Positions 23,906 through 33,623 of a DNA stretch of 45,992 nucleotides are shown here, piece after piece; position 1 is the first letter of the stretch, and each line of letters begins with the position of its first letter. This DNA comes from an uncultured bacterium (GTDB lineage Bacteria; Actinomycetota; Actinomycetes; S36-B12; CAIYMF01), in the NCBI GenBank assembly GCA_903927265.1, contig CAIYMF010000078.1, positions 1 to 45,992 on the forward strand. The letters run 5' to 3'. Position numbers and translations under genes: made by a program. The notes below the pieces were generated by a model that was not told the DNA's origin, did not search any database, and saw only the letters and a program-made list of their open reading frames with translations.

Positions 23906-25214
23906 GGTATCTGCCGCGCCGGACATCCGGCTCTCGGAGGTCATCGCCGCCTTCGGTCACCTGCTGCATGCCGCCGGTGTTCCCGTGACTCCCGAACGCA
24001 GTGGGCGCTTCGCTGAAGTGGTCATGCTCGCGCAGCCACAGTCTCTCACCGAACTCGCTGCTCTGGGGCGAGTAACTCTGTTGAGCACTCACGATCAGAT
24101 TGAGATCTTCGATCGAGTCTTTGGCGAGGTGTTCCGCGGTTTGGTCGACATCACCGACTCGCGCGGTGATTCCAATAACCCAGCACCCGCGTCGGTGCTG
24201 CCGTCGGAGGAAAAGTCCGAGGGCGAAGGTGAGCGCGAAGGCAAGGAAGCCGAACAACCGCGCGGAACGAGTGGGCTTCCCGGCGAAGGTGATGGTGAGG
24301 GTGATGATGAAGTCGAGCAGGAGTCGGTGCTCGCCGCCGTCAGTGCCGAAGAACGTTTGGGGCACAAGGACTTTGCGGCTTGTACGCCCGATGAATTAGC
24401 GCTGTTGAATGCACTTGTTGAACGACTCGCTTTCGTTCCGCCTCCGCGTAAGGGAAGGCGTATGCGCCGTCATCACCGCGGCACTGCGCTTGATGTGCGA
24501 GCGACATTGCGCGAATCGCACCGCACGCAGGGCGATCCGGTGAACCGCATTTACCGCAAGTCGATGGAGCGCCCGCGACGCGTGGTGTTGATCGCTGATG
24601 TGTCAGGTTCGATGGAACCGTATGCGCGCGTGTATTTGCACCTCATGCGCGGCGCGGTGCGCGCGTTGCATTCCGAGGCGTTTGTGTTTGCCACGCGATT
24701 GACGCGTCTGACGCGACAGTTGAGTCACACACACCCCGACGTTGCCTATCGCAAGGCCGCTGAGGCGGCACCCGACTGGTCGGGCGGCACGCGCATTGGT
24801 TCGGCGCTCAAATCATTCATCGACGACTACGGGCGCCGAGGCATGGCGCGTGGAGCGGTGGTGGTGATCGTGTCAGATGGTTGGGAGATCGACGACCCGA
24901 CATTGGTGGGCGACATGATGCAGCAGTTGTCGCGCTTGGCCTTTCATATCGTGTGGGTCAATCCGCGCAAGGCGGCTCGTGACTACCGACCCGTCGTCGG
25001 TGGCATGGCGGCGGCAATGCCCTACGTCGACACGTTCGTGAGCGGGCACTCACTGCGGTCGTTGGAAGAAGTAATGCGCGCGATTCATTCAGTTGCTGAA
25101 GGTGGTCGACGACGTGCCGAGACGCGCCCGTTGCATCTGCCGCAGGCGGTTGCTGAGGCGGTTCCGGTCGGCGCCGAGGAACCGAAGCCTGCCTTCTGGG
25201 GACTAGGGCTCTAG
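23898..25214 (+). CDS. coxE: CoxE, VWA-domain maturation factor
   Basis: A 438-residue protein of the CoxE family, partner of the CoxD ATPase. The N-terminal half (about 1-190) is helical, with a highly charged Glu/Gly-rich linker. The C-terminal von Willebrand A domain has the MIDAS start LIADVSGSMEPYARVYLHL, the later WSGGTRIGSALKSFI and VVIVSDGWEIDDP. The ATG at 23898 lies inside the end of coxD and gives the normal family N-terminus. CoxD-CoxE are thought to remodel apo-CO dehydrogenase so that sulfur and copper can be inserted. moeA follows after 9 nt. Confidence 0.92.
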   Translation: MAEVSAAPDIRLSEVIAAFGHLLHAAGVPVTPERSGRFAEVVMLAQPQSLTELAALGRVTLLSTHDQIEIFDRVFGEVFRGLVDITDSRGDSNNPAPASVLPSEEKSEGEGEREGKEAEQPRGTSGLPGEGDGEGDDEVEQESVLAAVSAEERLGHKDFAACTPDELALLNALVERLAFVPPPRKGRRMRRHHRGTALDVRATLRESHRTQGDPVNRIYRKSMERPRRVVLIADVSGSMEPYARVYLHLMRGAVRALHSEAFVFATRLTRLTRQLSHTHPDVAYRKAAEAAPDWSGGTRIGSALKSFIDDYGRRGMARGAVVVIVSDGWEIDDPTLVGDMMQQLSRLAFHIVWVNPRKAARDYRPVVGGMAAAMPYVDTFVSGHSLRSLEEVMRAIHSVAEGGRRRAETRPLHLPQAVAEAVPVGAEEPKPAFWGLGL

Positions 25215-25223
25215 GGTCATGAC

Positions 25224-26450
25224 ATGAGAACGGTCGAAGAGCACCAGGCAATCGTGCTTGCGGGAGTAGAGCCGCTTGAGGTCATCGAGGTACCGCTACT
25301 CGAGGCCGTGGGGCAGGTTCTCGCGCGCGACGTGGTAGCGCCGTGGCCACTTCCGTCATTCGACAACAGCTCGATGGATGGTTACGCGGTAGTGGCCGCC
25401 GATCTTGCCGGTGCCTCTGTTGATGTGCCGGTGGTGTTGAACGTGTTGGGCGATATCGCTGCGGGTGGTGACTCGTCGGCCGTGATCGCTGCCGGTACTG
25501 CCGTGCGCATCATGACCGGTGCCCCGATGCCGGCAGGAGCCGATGCGGTGGTGCCGGTCGAGGCGACCGATGGTGGTGCTGAGCGTGTGACCTTTACCGC
25601 GCCAGTGTCGGAAGGCGCGTGCATTCGGCGGGCCGGTGAAGACGTCGTGGCAGGCGAGACGGTGGCGCGTGCGGGCGATGTGGTGAGTGAGCGCACGATT
25701 CCGGTGCTCGCATCAGTGGGACTCGGCGTGCTCCCGGTGCGCCGTCGCCCTCGGGTGATTGTGATTTCGACCGGTGACGAGTTGGTTGAGCCGGGTACGC
25801 CACTCACACACGGACTCATCAGCGATTCCAACGGATACATGCTCACAGCGTGCGCCACTGCGGCCGGTGCCGATGCGGTGCGCGCGCCGCGTGTGCGCGA
25901 TGATGCCGAGGCTTTCCGTGCGGCGTTGGATGCGGCGGCTGCGGAGGCCGACATCATCGTCACAAGCGGCGGGGTGAGTATGGGCGAGTACGACACGGTG
26001 AAGGCGGTGTTGCGCGCGAGTGGTGAGGTCGAATTCGCGAAGGTAGCGATGCACCCTGGCATGCCGCAGGGCAGCGGGCACGTGGGCGAGCGGCGGGTTC
26101 CGATCATCACACTTCCCGGAAATCCGGTCAGCTCCTTCATTTCTTTTGAGTTGTTCGTGCGGCCGGTGATTCGGCGCATGCTTGGTTTCGAGTCGTTGTT
26201 CCGTGCCACTGAGCCGGCGGTAGCGCTTGAGGAGTGGCATTCCAGCGTGGCGAAGGCGCAGTATGCGCGCGCGGTGCTTGAGGTAGGTGATGACGGGGTT
26301 CGTCGCGTGCGACCGGTGGGTGGTCAGGGCTCGCACATGATGGCGGGACTCGCTGAAGCGACTGCGTTGGTGGTTGTGCCCGTTGGTGCCGATCGCGTTG
26401 AGGCCGGGCAGACTGTCACCGTGATCGATCTGAATCGGGAGACTCCATGA
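25224..26450 (+). CDS. moeA: Molybdopterin molybdenumtransferase
   Basis: Inserts molybdate into adenylylated molybdopterin, releasing AMP. The product is 408 aa with the MoeA N-terminal block FDNSSMDGYAV, GAPMPAGADAVVPVE, the MoCF-binding region VISTGDELVEPG and VTSGGVSMGEYD, PGNPVSSF, and a C-terminal beta-barrel domain. It overlaps moaC by 4 nt and directly follows coxE on the same strand, so cofactor synthesis is probably co-expressed with the enzyme that consumes it. Confidence 0.94.
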   Translation: MRTVEEHQAIVLAGVEPLEVIEVPLLEAVGQVLARDVVAPWPLPSFDNSSMDGYAVVAADLAGASVDVPVVLNVLGDIAAGGDSSAVIAAGTAVRIMTGAPMPAGADAVVPVEATDGGAERVTFTAPVSEGACIRRAGEDVVAGETVARAGDVVSERTIPVLASVGLGVLPVRRRPRVIVISTGDELVEPGTPLTHGLISDSNGYMLTACATAAGADAVRAPRVRDDAEAFRAALDAAAAEADIIVTSGGVSMGEYDTVKAVLRASGEVEFAKVAMHPGMPQGSGHVGERRVPIITLPGNPVSSFISFELFVRPVIRRMLGFESLFRATEPAVALEEWHSSVAKAQYARAVLEVGDDGVRRVRPVGGQGSHMMAGLAEATALVVVPVGADRVEAGQTVTVIDLNRETP

Positions 26451-26932
26451 GCGAGAAGCAGTTCACGCATGTCGATGAGTCGGGTGCAGCGCGCATGGTT
26501 GACGTGAGCGGCAAGGAAATTTCCGTGCGCACAGCAACGGCATCAGGTCGCGTTGAGGTATCGGCCGAGGTGGTGGCGCTGTTGCGCGGGGCCGGTGTTC
26601 CGAAGGGTGATGCGCTGGCCGTTGCACGCATTGCTGGAATTCAGGCGGCCAAGCGCACGCCCGATCTCGTTCCGCTCTGTCATCCCATTGCGATTCATGG
26701 TGTTGAGATCGAGTTGGTCGTTCACGATGATCATGTGTCGATCCTGGCTGTGGTGCGCACTGCAGATCGCACCGGTGTTGAGATGGAAGCGCTCACTGTG
26801 GTTGCGGTCGCCGGGCTTGCGCTGATCGACATGGTGAAGGCCGTTGATCCGTCGGCAGTGATTACTGACGTGAAGGTGTTGGAGAAGACCGGTGGCAAGA
26901 CCGGTCACTGGACTCGACCCGCGGATCGTTGA
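26447..26932 (+). CDS. moaC: Cyclic pyranopterin monophosphate synthase
   Basis: Converts the MoaA product, 3',8-cyclo-7,8-dihydro-GTP, into cyclic pyranopterin monophosphate. The product is 161 aa with the conserved N-terminal FTHVDESGAARMVDVSGKE, the active-site region DLVPLCHPIAIHGVEIE, and TGVEMEALTVVAVAGLALIDMVKAVD followed by a late catalytic Lys region (VLEKTGGKTG). Start overlaps the moeA stop (ATGA). Length is normal. Confidence 0.95.
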   Translation: MSEKQFTHVDESGAARMVDVSGKEISVRTATASGRVEVSAEVVALLRGAGVPKGDALAVARIAGIQAAKRTPDLVPLCHPIAIHGVEIELVVHDDHVSILAVVRTADRTGVEMEALTVVAVAGLALIDMVKAVDPSAVITDVKVLEKTGGKTGHWTRPADR

Positions 26933-26933
26933 G

Positions 26934-27413
26934 ATGGCCGATTTCCGCGCGTTAGTGATCACGGTGTCGACGCGTGCTGCAGCGGGCGTGTGGGACGACC
27001 GTTCGGGGCCGATTCTGCGCGAGGGATTGGTGGCGCTCGGTCTTGAGGTTGAGGGCCCGGTCGTGGTGGCCGACGGTGACGCAGTGGAAGTGGCGTTGCG
27101 TGAAGGCGTGGCTGCGGGCTTCCACGCGATTGTGACGACGGGTGGCACAGGGCTCACGCCTACGGATCTGACTCCGGAAATGACTGCGCGCGTGGTCGAT
27201 CGCGCGATTCCGGGGATCGCCGAAGCGTTGCGTTCAGGTGGAGTGGCGGCAGGGGTTCCGACGGCGATCCTTTCGCGCGGTATTGCCGGAACTGCTGGGC
27301 AGACGTTGATCGTGAATCTGCCGGGTTCGCCGGGCGGTGTGCGCGACGGACTCGCGACGTTGGGGCCGATCCTTAAGCACGCACTTGAACAGATCCCCGG
27401 CTCCGACCACTAA
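26934..27413 (+). CDS. mog: Molybdopterin adenylyltransferase (MogA/MoaB type)
   Basis: Adenylylates molybdopterin before metal insertion by MoeA. The product is 159 aa with RALVITVSTRAAAGVWDDRSGPIL, the MPT-binding motif IVTTGGTGLTPTDLTPE, and NLPGSPGGVRDGL near the end. The ATG at 26934 begins 1 nt after the moaC stop. It closes the cox-moe-moa series and is followed by the inverted repeat pair D/E. MogA and MoaB names are used interchangeably for actinobacterial members. Confidence 0.93.
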   Translation: MADFRALVITVSTRAAAGVWDDRSGPILREGLVALGLEVEGPVVVADGDAVEVALREGVAAGFHAIVTTGGTGLTPTDLTPEMTARVVDRAIPGIAEALRSGGVAAGVPTAILSRGIAGTAGQTLIVNLPGSPGGVRDGLATLGPILKHALEQIPGSDH

Positions 27414-27459
27414 CCCACTTACCCCTGACCCCTGACCCCCTCTCTCTTTTCCGCTCTAT

Positions 27460-27510
27460 TTCCGCATGGGGGGACACTCAGCACGCATAGGCGCAGTTTT
27501 CAGTACACCC
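27460..27510 (+). repeat. Interspersed ~50-bp repeat, copy D
   Basis: Forward copy 47 nt after mog: TTCCGCATGGGGGGACA, CTCAGCACGCATAG, GCGCAGTTTT, then CAGTACACCC. The end is less C-rich than in the other copies. It forms an inverted pair with E. Confidence 0.9.
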
Positions 27511-27609
27511 ATTGAATTGGGTTGGGCTTGTGTCTCCTGTTAACGAAGGGGAGTCAGACAAGCGCGCACGTTGAATACGCCACGACAACCCCGCAATTGG
27601 CAACTCCTT
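27511..27609. other. 99-bp spacer between inverted repeats D and E
   Basis: No gene. The spacer is itself partly symmetric: AATTGGGTTG near the left end is matched by CAACCCCGCAATT near the right end, and GCTTGT(27528-27533 region) faces ACAAGC. The D-spacer-E unit of about 199 bp therefore looks like one long imperfect palindrome. Confidence 0.55.
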
Positions 27610-27658
27610 GGGGTAGAAAAACTGCCTCTATGCGTGCTGAGTGTCCCCCCATGCGGAA
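27610..27658 (-). repeat. Interspersed ~50-bp repeat, copy E
   Basis: Reverse-oriented copy 9 nt beyond the fhs stop. On the minus strand it reads TTCCGCATGGGGGGACA, CTCAGCACGCATAG, AGGCAGTTTTTCTACCCC, differing from the consensus at GCGC/AGGC. Confidence 0.9.
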
Positions 27659-27667
27659 GGCTGTTGG

Positions 27668-29335
27668 TTAGGCGAGGCCCACAATGCGTCCGTCGATCAC
27701 ATCGATCGTGAGTGACGCAGGTTTCGCGGGAAGCCCGGGCATCGTCATGATGTCGCCGCACACCATCACGATGAACTCGGCCCCAGCCGAGAGCCGCACC
27801 TCGCGAATCGCGATCGTGTGACCACTCGGCGCGCCACGAAGGGTCGCGTCGGTCGAGAATGACGACTGCGTCTTGGCAATGCATACCGGGAACGACCCGT
27901 AGCCCGAGGCTTCGAGTTCGGCGATACGCGTGAGAATCGCGGACGACGCGGAAACATCGGCCGCTCCGTAAACCCGGGTTGCAATCGCACGCACCTTGTC
28001 GAGCAGGCCCATCTCGTCGGGGTATACGAACTGCACCTCGGAAGGCGCCTCGCATACTTCGACAATCGCCTCCGCCAGTGTCACTGCCCCGGCCCCACCA
28101 TCGCCCCAGTGCGATGCAATGACTGCGCGCGCCCCGGTTTCTTCGACCAAGGTGCGAACGAGTTCAAGTTCAGCGTCGGTGTCGGCGCCGAACTTGTTAA
28201 TTCCAACAACCGTGCGAATTCCGTAGACCTCGCTGACATTGTGGATGTGTCGCTCGAGGTTCACGAATCCGGCGCGCACCGCGTCGAGGTTCTCAGTACC
28301 AAGTTCAGCAAGCGCAACGCCACCGTGGTACTTCAACGCTCGCACGGTCGAGACGATGACGGCAGCCGACGGACGCAACCCCGACTTGCGGCACTTAATA
28401 TCGACGAACTTCTCGGCACCAAGATCAGCGCCGAAGCCGGCCTCAGTGACGACGTAATCGGCCAACTTCATCGCCGACGTCGTGGCGATGACGGAGTTGC
28501 ACCCGTGTGCGATGTTCGCGAATGGTCCGCCGTGAACGAACGCGGGTGTTCCTTCGAGTGTCTGCACGAGGTTGGGGGCGAATGCATCACGCAACAGTGC
28601 CGTCATGGCGCCGTCAGCCTTCAGATCGCGCGCAGTCACTGCCACCTTGTCGCGCGTGTACCCGACAACGATGTTGCCGAGGCGACGCTTGAGGTCATCG
28701 AGTGACGTGGCGAGGCAGAAGATCGCCATCACTTCACTGGCCACGACAATGTCGAAGCCGTCTTCGCGCGGGTATCCGTTAGCTGGCCCACCAAGTGACA
28801 CCACGATGTCGCGCAATGCGCGGTCATTCATGTCGACAACGCGCTTCCACGTGATGCGGCGCACATCGATGCCGAGTTCATTGCCGTGATGAATGTGGTT
28901 GTCGAGCAAAGCCGCGAGCAGGTTGTTCGCCAGGCCGATTGCGCTGAAGTCGCCAGTGAAGTGCAGGTTGATGTCTTCCATCGGAACAACCTGCGCGTAC
29001 CCGCCGCCTGCGGCGCCACCCTTGATGCCGAAGACTGGGCCGAGTGAGGGCTCGCGCAAGCAGATCATCGCGTGCTTACCGATGCGACGCAGTCCGTCGC
29101 CGAGACCGACTGTTGTCGTGGTCTTACCTTCGCCCGCGGGCGTGGGACTGATCGCGGTGACGAGCACGAGGTGCCCACCCTCGCGCGGCGGAAGCGTGCT
29201 CAGGAAGTCCAGTGACACCTTTGCCTTGTAGTGGCCGTAGGGCTCAAGCGCTTCGTCCGGAATGGCGATGGTTTCGGCGATCTTCCCAATGCGCTGCAGT
29301 GTTGCGGCCTGGGCAATATCGATGTCACTAGGCAC
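27668..29335 (-). CDS. fhs: Formate--tetrahydrofolate ligase
   Basis: Interconverts formate plus ATP plus H4F with 10-formyl-H4F. The product is 555 aa, the normal length, with the P-loop [18 protein letters not shown] near residue 70, the family signature [27 protein letters not shown], and [17 protein letters not shown]. The GTG start lies 3 nt after the etfA stop, so it is the last gene of gntR-DMGDH-etfB-etfA-fhs. In a demethylating context it could run in the ATP-forming direction, releasing formate; this is inference. Confidence 0.96.
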   Translation of the reverse strand: MPSDIDIAQAATLQRIGKIAETIAIPDEALEPYGHYKAKVSLDFLSTLPPREGGHLVLVTAISPTPAGEGKTTTTVGLGDGLRRIGKHAMICLREPSLGPVFGIKGGAAGGGYAQVVPMEDINLHFTGDFSAIGLANNLLAALLDNHIHHGNELGIDVRRITWKRVVDMNDRALRDIVVSLGGPANGYPREDGFDIVVASEVMAIFCLATSLDDLKRRLGNIVVGYTRDKVAVTARDLKADGAMTALLRDAFAPNLVQTLEGTPAFVHGGPFANIAHGCNSVIATTSAMKLADYVVTEAGFGADLGAEKFVDIKCRKSGLRPSAAVIVSTVRALKYHGGVALAELGTENLDAVRAGFVNLERHIHNVSEVYGIRTVVGINKFGADTDAELELVRTLVEETGARAVIASHWGDGGAGAVTLAEAIVEVCEAPSEVQFVYPDEMGLLDKVRAIATRVYGAADVSASSAILTRIAELEASGYGSFPVCIAKTQSSFSTDATLRGAPSGHTIAIREVRLSAGAEFIVMVCGDIMTMPGLPAKPASLTIDVIDGRIVGLA

Positions 29336-29338
29336 GGT

Positions 29339-30298
29339 TTATCCCTTTGCTGCTCGGGTTGCTTCGACAAGTGCGGGCATAACGGAGTGCAGATCACCGA
29401 TCACGGCGTAGTGCGCAAACCCCATGATCGGGGCATCCTTATCGGTGTTGATTGCGATGATCGTCTTGGCGCTGCGGCAGCCGGCAATGTGCTGAGTCGC
29501 GCCACTGATCCCACAAGCAATGTAGAGGTCAGGAGCGACCTTGGTGCCGGTTTGTCCAACTTGCTCGCTGTGGGGGCGCCAACCTGCGCTGGTCACCACG
29601 CGCGAGCACCCGACGGCTCCACCGAGAAGCTCGGCCAACTGATCGAGCGATTCGAATCCCTCGGCGCTACCAACACCACGTCCACCGGAAACGATCACGC
29701 GCGCGTCGGCAAGACCGATTCCGCCACCGCCACCACCCGTGCGATCAATCACGCGCACGGCCGTATCGATGGGGTCGAGGGCCGGCGTGAACTCGCGCAT
29801 GGTGACCGACTCGGGTGACTCGACCGCCGTCACGGTGTGCGGCGCGATGGTTGCGAGCAGCACGGGTGCGTGAACAATGGCAGTCTCGAGCAGGTTGCCA
29901 CCCCATCGGTTGCGCACCACTTCGTGATCGCCCGAAGCCGACAGCGTGATCGACACCGTGTCAGCCGACATCGGAGCGTCGAGCAATGCGCCGAGATGCG
30001 CGAGCACCTCGTTGCCGCGCGGTGTTCCGGCGGAAATCACTGCCTGCGGCGACAATTCCGTCACCAACTGCTGCGCTGCACGCGCCGCGGCCAACGGCGT
30101 GTAGTCGGTAAGCGCGTCGTGCACGGCAAGGTGCACGACTGTCGCGCCATGCGCGCCTAGTTCATCGGCAGTGCTTCGACCGTCAGCACCCACAACCAAC
30201 ACCTGCACATCGGCATCGAGCGCCTTCGCAGCTGTGACGGCTTGCAGCGACAGCGGATCGAGAATTCCGAGATCGTGATCGGCATAAACGACAATCAT
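29339..30298 (-). CDS. etfA: Electron transfer flavoprotein alpha subunit
   Basis: FAD-binding subunit, 319 aa. The C-terminal FAD domain has VIVSGGRGVGSAEGFESLDQLAELLGGAVGCSR, the QVGQTGTKVAPDLYIACGISGATQH signature, and ends in the expected NTDKDAPIMGFAHYAVIGDL. The N-terminal half is the alpha/beta ETF fold starting VVYADHDLGILDPLSLQ. The ATG overlaps the etfB stop. It would accept electrons from the adjacent FAD dehydrogenase and pass them to ETF-quinone oxidoreductase, which is not in this window. Confidence 0.95.
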   Translation of the reverse strand: MIVVYADHDLGILDPLSLQAVTAAKALDADVQVLVVGADGRSTADELGAHGATVVHLAVHDALTDYTPLAAARAAQQLVTELSPQAVISAGTPRGNEVLAHLGALLDAPMSADTVSITLSASGDHEVVRNRWGGNLLETAIVHAPVLLATIAPHTVTAVESPESVTMREFTPALDPIDTAVRVIDRTGGGGGGIGLADARVIVSGGRGVGSAEGFESLDQLAELLGGAVGCSRVVTSAGWRPHSEQVGQTGTKVAPDLYIACGISGATQHIAGCRSAKTIIAINTDKDAPIMGFAHYAVIGDLHSVMPALVEATRAAKG

Positions 30299-31068
30299 CA
30301 GATCACTCCGATCTGTCGGAACACGTCGACCAATGCAGGAACCGCATCGGCACCTGTTCCGAGCACCGTCGCACTGCGCTCTTCGACTTCGGGAAGTTCA
30401 AGTCGCACCTTCTCGAGACGCGGCGCGGGGTGTTCGCCTGCAACGGTGTCGATGGGCTTCTTACGTGCCTTGATGCGACCTGGCACCGACGGGTAGCGCG
30501 GAATGTTGATGCCGTCCTTCACCGTGATCACCGCGGGCAACGCCACTTCGTACACCTCACGGTGTGATCCGACAGCTCGTTCACAACGCGCGACACCATC
30601 GGAAATGGTGAGGCCCTTGACGTTGGTGACGACGGGCCAACCGAGTGCGTGTGCCATGCGAATGCCGACCTGGTAGTCGGCAGTGTCAGCGGCCTCAGTA
30701 CCCAGCAGCACGAGATCGAAGGCACCGGCATCGGGAACACCAGCGCGCACCTGCTCGGTGAGCGCAGCGGCAGTCGCTTGCGGATCCCATTCGGTGCCAT
30801 CGGTTTCGACCACCACGCCGCGGTCAATTCCGACGGCTAGCAAGTCGCGAATCTGTTCGGCGGATTCGGCAACACCGAGTGAGATCACGGTGCTGCTGCC
30901 ACCGTTCGCTTCGACCAGTTGCACCGCTGCTTCGGCCGCGCACTCTTCATGGGGCGAGAGCGTGAAGCCGAGGAAGCTGCTCTCAGTATCGATATCGGTG
31001 CTGTCGGCATTGAGAACCCAACGCCCGCCGCTGAGCGGCACGCGCTTCACACACACAGCGATGTTCAT
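30298..31068 (-). CDS. etfB: Electron transfer flavoprotein beta subunit
   Basis: AMP-binding subunit, 256 aa. It begins MNIAVCVKRVPLSGGRW and has the ETF beta features LSPHEECAAEAAVQL, VLLGTEAADTADYQVGIRMAHALGWP, and LPAVITVKDGINIPRYPS followed by the recognition loop that docks dehydrogenases. Overlaps on both sides (ATGA with DMGDH and with etfA) imply tight translational coupling, so the complex is probably dedicated to the upstream dehydrogenase. Confidence 0.95.
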   Translation of the reverse strand: MNIAVCVKRVPLSGGRWVLNADSTDIDTESSFLGFTLSPHEECAAEAAVQLVEANGGSSTVISLGVAESAEQIRDLLAVGIDRGVVVETDGTEWDPQATAAALTEQVRAGVPDAGAFDLVLLGTEAADTADYQVGIRMAHALGWPVVTNVKGLTISDGVARCERAVGSHREVYEVALPAVITVKDGINIPRYPSVPGRIKARKKPIDTVAGEHPAPRLEKVRLELPEVEERSATVLGTGADAVPALVDVFRQIGVI

Positions 31069-33584
31069 CCCATGATCCGTTCGTTGGCCGGGTCGAACAA
31101 CGCCGTGTTTCCGACGACCGCGACGGTGACCGGGTACTGCTCTCCGAGGTATTCAACGAGCAACTTCGTTCCCGCAACAGCGTGCTCGGGCGGCAGGTAG
31201 GCCATCAGCACGTGCTTACCGATGCTGGGTGCCGAACCCGCGCTGGTGACGTACGAGCGGCGGCCCTTGGCGTCGGCGATCGTCTGGCCATCGAGCGTCA
31301 GGATGGGCTCGCGGCCGAGCATGTAGCGATTCTCACCGGTGCTTGACGTGTGGTCGTCGACGGTGAGCGAACACAGCGTGGTGATGAGAACGTCATCGCG
31401 GTGCTGCAAGTGCGCTTCCTTACCAATGAAGTCGGCAGCCTTCACCTTGTTGGTCTGCATACCGGCTTCCATCACTGAATATTCAGTTTCGAGTTCGGTG
31501 CCAAACGCGCGGTACGACTTCTCGAGGCGACCGGTTGTTCCGTACACACCGATGCCAACGGGAATGAGGCCGCTGGGCTGACCGGCTTCAAACACCATGT
31601 CCCACAGGCGAGCGCCCTGCTCGAACGGAACGTAGAGTTCCCATCCGAGATCACCGACGTAGGAGATGCGTGATGCGAGTACGCGCAACGGACCCATCTC
31701 GATCACGCGGCAGGTACCGAACGGGAACGCCTCGTTGCTCATGTCCGCCTTGGTGAGTGACTGCATGATGTCGCGTGCCTTCGGTCCCCAGATTCCGAGC
31801 GTGGTCATCGACGACGTGAGATCAGTGACCTGTGCTGAACCGTCTTCGGGGCACTGGTCGCGGAACCACTTGAGGTCGCCCATTCCGTGTGCACCACCAG
31901 TGACAACGCGGAAGTGCTCGTCACCCAGACGCATGATGGTGAGGTCGCTCTTGAAGCCCCCCTTGGGGCTGAGCACAGGGGTGTAGACGACCTTGCCTGT
32001 GGCAACGTCCATCTGGCGCATCGCGGTGCGCTGCACGACATCGAGTGCCGACGGTCCGGTGACATCGAAGATGGCGAAGGCGGTGAGGTCAACCATGCCT
32101 GCGGTCTCACGCATCTGCAGGTGTTCGGCGTTGATGATCGGCGACCACCAGCGCGATTCCCATTCAGCGGTGCGTGGCATCACGGCGTCGCCGAACTTTT
32201 CGACGAGACCTTCGTTGCTGGCGTACCACCAGGGGCGTTCCCAGCCAACGGTTTCGTAGAACACGGCGCCGAGTTCCTTCTCGCGCTCGTAGTAGGGCGA
32301 CAGGCGCACGTTGCGGTTGCTGCTCCACTGTTCGGCGGGGTGCACGATGCCGTACGTCTTGTTGAAGCCCTCGCTGGTACGCGCGGTGATGTGTTCGCGG
32401 GTCTTGTGGTGGTCGTGGAAGCGCGCGATATCGCTTGCGTGCAGGTCGATTTCGCTCTCACCTAAGACGATCCATTCGGCCACCGATTTACCGGTTCCGG
32501 GGCCTTCTTTGATCCACACTGCCGCCACTGACCACAGACCGCGAACCTCGGGAGTCTCGCCAAGAATCGGCATGCCGTCGGGAGTGAGCGAGAGCAGACC
32601 GTTGATGGCGTACTTCTCGCCAACACTTTCGTCGCCCACAATCTCGGGCATGAGTTCGAGTGCGTGCTCGTCTTGCAGATCGAAGTCGACCTGCGTGAAC
32701 GGGAATTCGGTGGGGCTCAGTGCGGCCTGAGCGTTCGACGGAATTTCGTCGACCTCGTGCAGGATCGGGCGGTGCGCATACGAACCAACCTCGAGGCCAC
32801 TTCCGTGCTGGCGCTCGTACATGTTGGTGTCCATGTCGCGCACGATGGGCCACTCGATGTCACCCTTGGCGTCAGCGAAGCGCGGCACTGGGCCAATGTC
32901 CTTCATCTGGTGCACGGCGGGGGTCAACGGAATGTTGGCGCCGGCCATCTTCGCGATCTTTGGGCTCCAGCAGCCGCACGCGATGACGACGAGGTCTGCC
33001 TCAATGCGTCCCTTGTCGGTGATGACGGCGGTGACGCGGCTGTTCACGACCTCGATGTCGAGTACCTCGGTGTTCGCCGACACGGTGAGCGCGTCAAGTT
33101 CCTGTGCCCGCTCGCGCATGATGGTGCCAGCGCGCAGTGAGTCGACGACGCCCACGCTCGGTGTGTAGAAGCCACCGAGAATGACGTCCTTGTCGAGGAA
33201 CGGGACGAGTTCTTCAACCTCATCAGGCGTGAGGATGCGCGTGTGGTCAATGTCGAACGACTTGGCCGATGACATGCGGCGGTGCAGTTCCTGCATGCGC
33301 TCGGGCGTGCGGGCGACTTCGATTCCGCCGCACTCGGTGAACACGCCCATTTCCTTGTACTGGCGCATGCTCTCGTGCGTGAGCTCAGTCATTTCCTTGG
33401 TGTGGTCGACTGGGAAGATGAAGTTCGACGCGTGACCCGTTGAACCACCAGGGTTGGGTAGCGGCCCTTTGTCGACCTGCACGATGTCGCGCATGCCGAG
33501 GCGCGCAAGGTGATACGCGATGCTGTTGCCCACAATCCCCGCGCCGATGACAACGCAGGTGGCCTTGCTGGGGAGGTTGCTCAT
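31065..33584 (-). CDS. Dimethylglycine/sarcosine dehydrogenase (FAD-GcvT fusion)
   Basis: An 839-residue two-domain oxidoreductase. The N-terminal DAO domain has the FAD motif VVIGAGIVGNSIAYHLARLG, and His51 in GGSTGHASNF is at the position of the GSTWHAAG motif used for covalent FAD in relatives. The C-terminal half is a GcvT-like folate domain (VQRTAMRQMDVATGKVVYTPVL, GDLGWELYVPFEQG). Such enzymes demethylate dimethylglycine or sarcosine and trap the carbon as 5,10-methylene-H4F. The adjoining etfBA favours a dehydrogenase over an oxidase. Length is close to Arthrobacter dimethylglycine oxidase (about 830 aa). A purine-rich AAAGGGA precedes the ATG. Substrate (dimethylglycine or sarcosine) is uncertain. 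Confidence 0.87.
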   Translation of the reverse strand: MSNLPSKATCVVIGAGIVGNSIAYHLARLGMRDIVQVDKGPLPNPGGSTGHASNFIFPVDHTKEMTELTHESMRQYKEMGVFTECGGIEVARTPERMQELHRRMSSAKSFDIDHTRILTPDEVEELVPFLDKDVILGGFYTPSVGVVDSLRAGTIMRERAQELDALTVSANTEVLDIEVVNSRVTAVITDKGRIEADLVVIACGCWSPKIAKMAGANIPLTPAVHQMKDIGPVPRFADAKGDIEWPIVRDMDTNMYERQHGSGLEVGSYAHRPILHEVDEIPSNAQAALSPTEFPFTQVDFDLQDEHALELMPEIVGDESVGEKYAINGLLSLTPDGMPILGETPEVRGLWSVAAVWIKEGPGTGKSVAEWIVLGESEIDLHASDIARFHDHHKTREHITARTSEGFNKTYGIVHPAEQWSSNRNVRLSPYYEREKELGAVFYETVGWERPWWYASNEGLVEKFGDAVMPRTAEWESRWWSPIINAEHLQMRETAGMVDLTAFAIFDVTGPSALDVVQRTAMRQMDVATGKVVYTPVLSPKGGFKSDLTIMRLGDEHFRVVTGGAHGMGDLKWFRDQCPEDGSAQVTDLTSSMTTLGIWGPKARDIMQSLTKADMSNEAFPFGTCRVIEMGPLRVLASRISYVGDLGWELYVPFEQGARLWDMVFEAGQPSGLIPVGIGVYGTTGRLEKSYRAFGTELETEYSVMEAGMQTNKVKAADFIGKEAHLQHRDDVLITTLCSLTVDDHTSSTGENRYMLGREPILTLDGQTIADAKGRRSYVTSAGSAPSIGKHVLMAYLPPEHAVAGTKLLVEYLGEQYPVTVAVVGNTALFDPANERIMG

Positions 33585-33623
33585 GGTGGTTCCCTTTCGG
33601 TTGCTGCGGGTTGTGTGGGCGAG

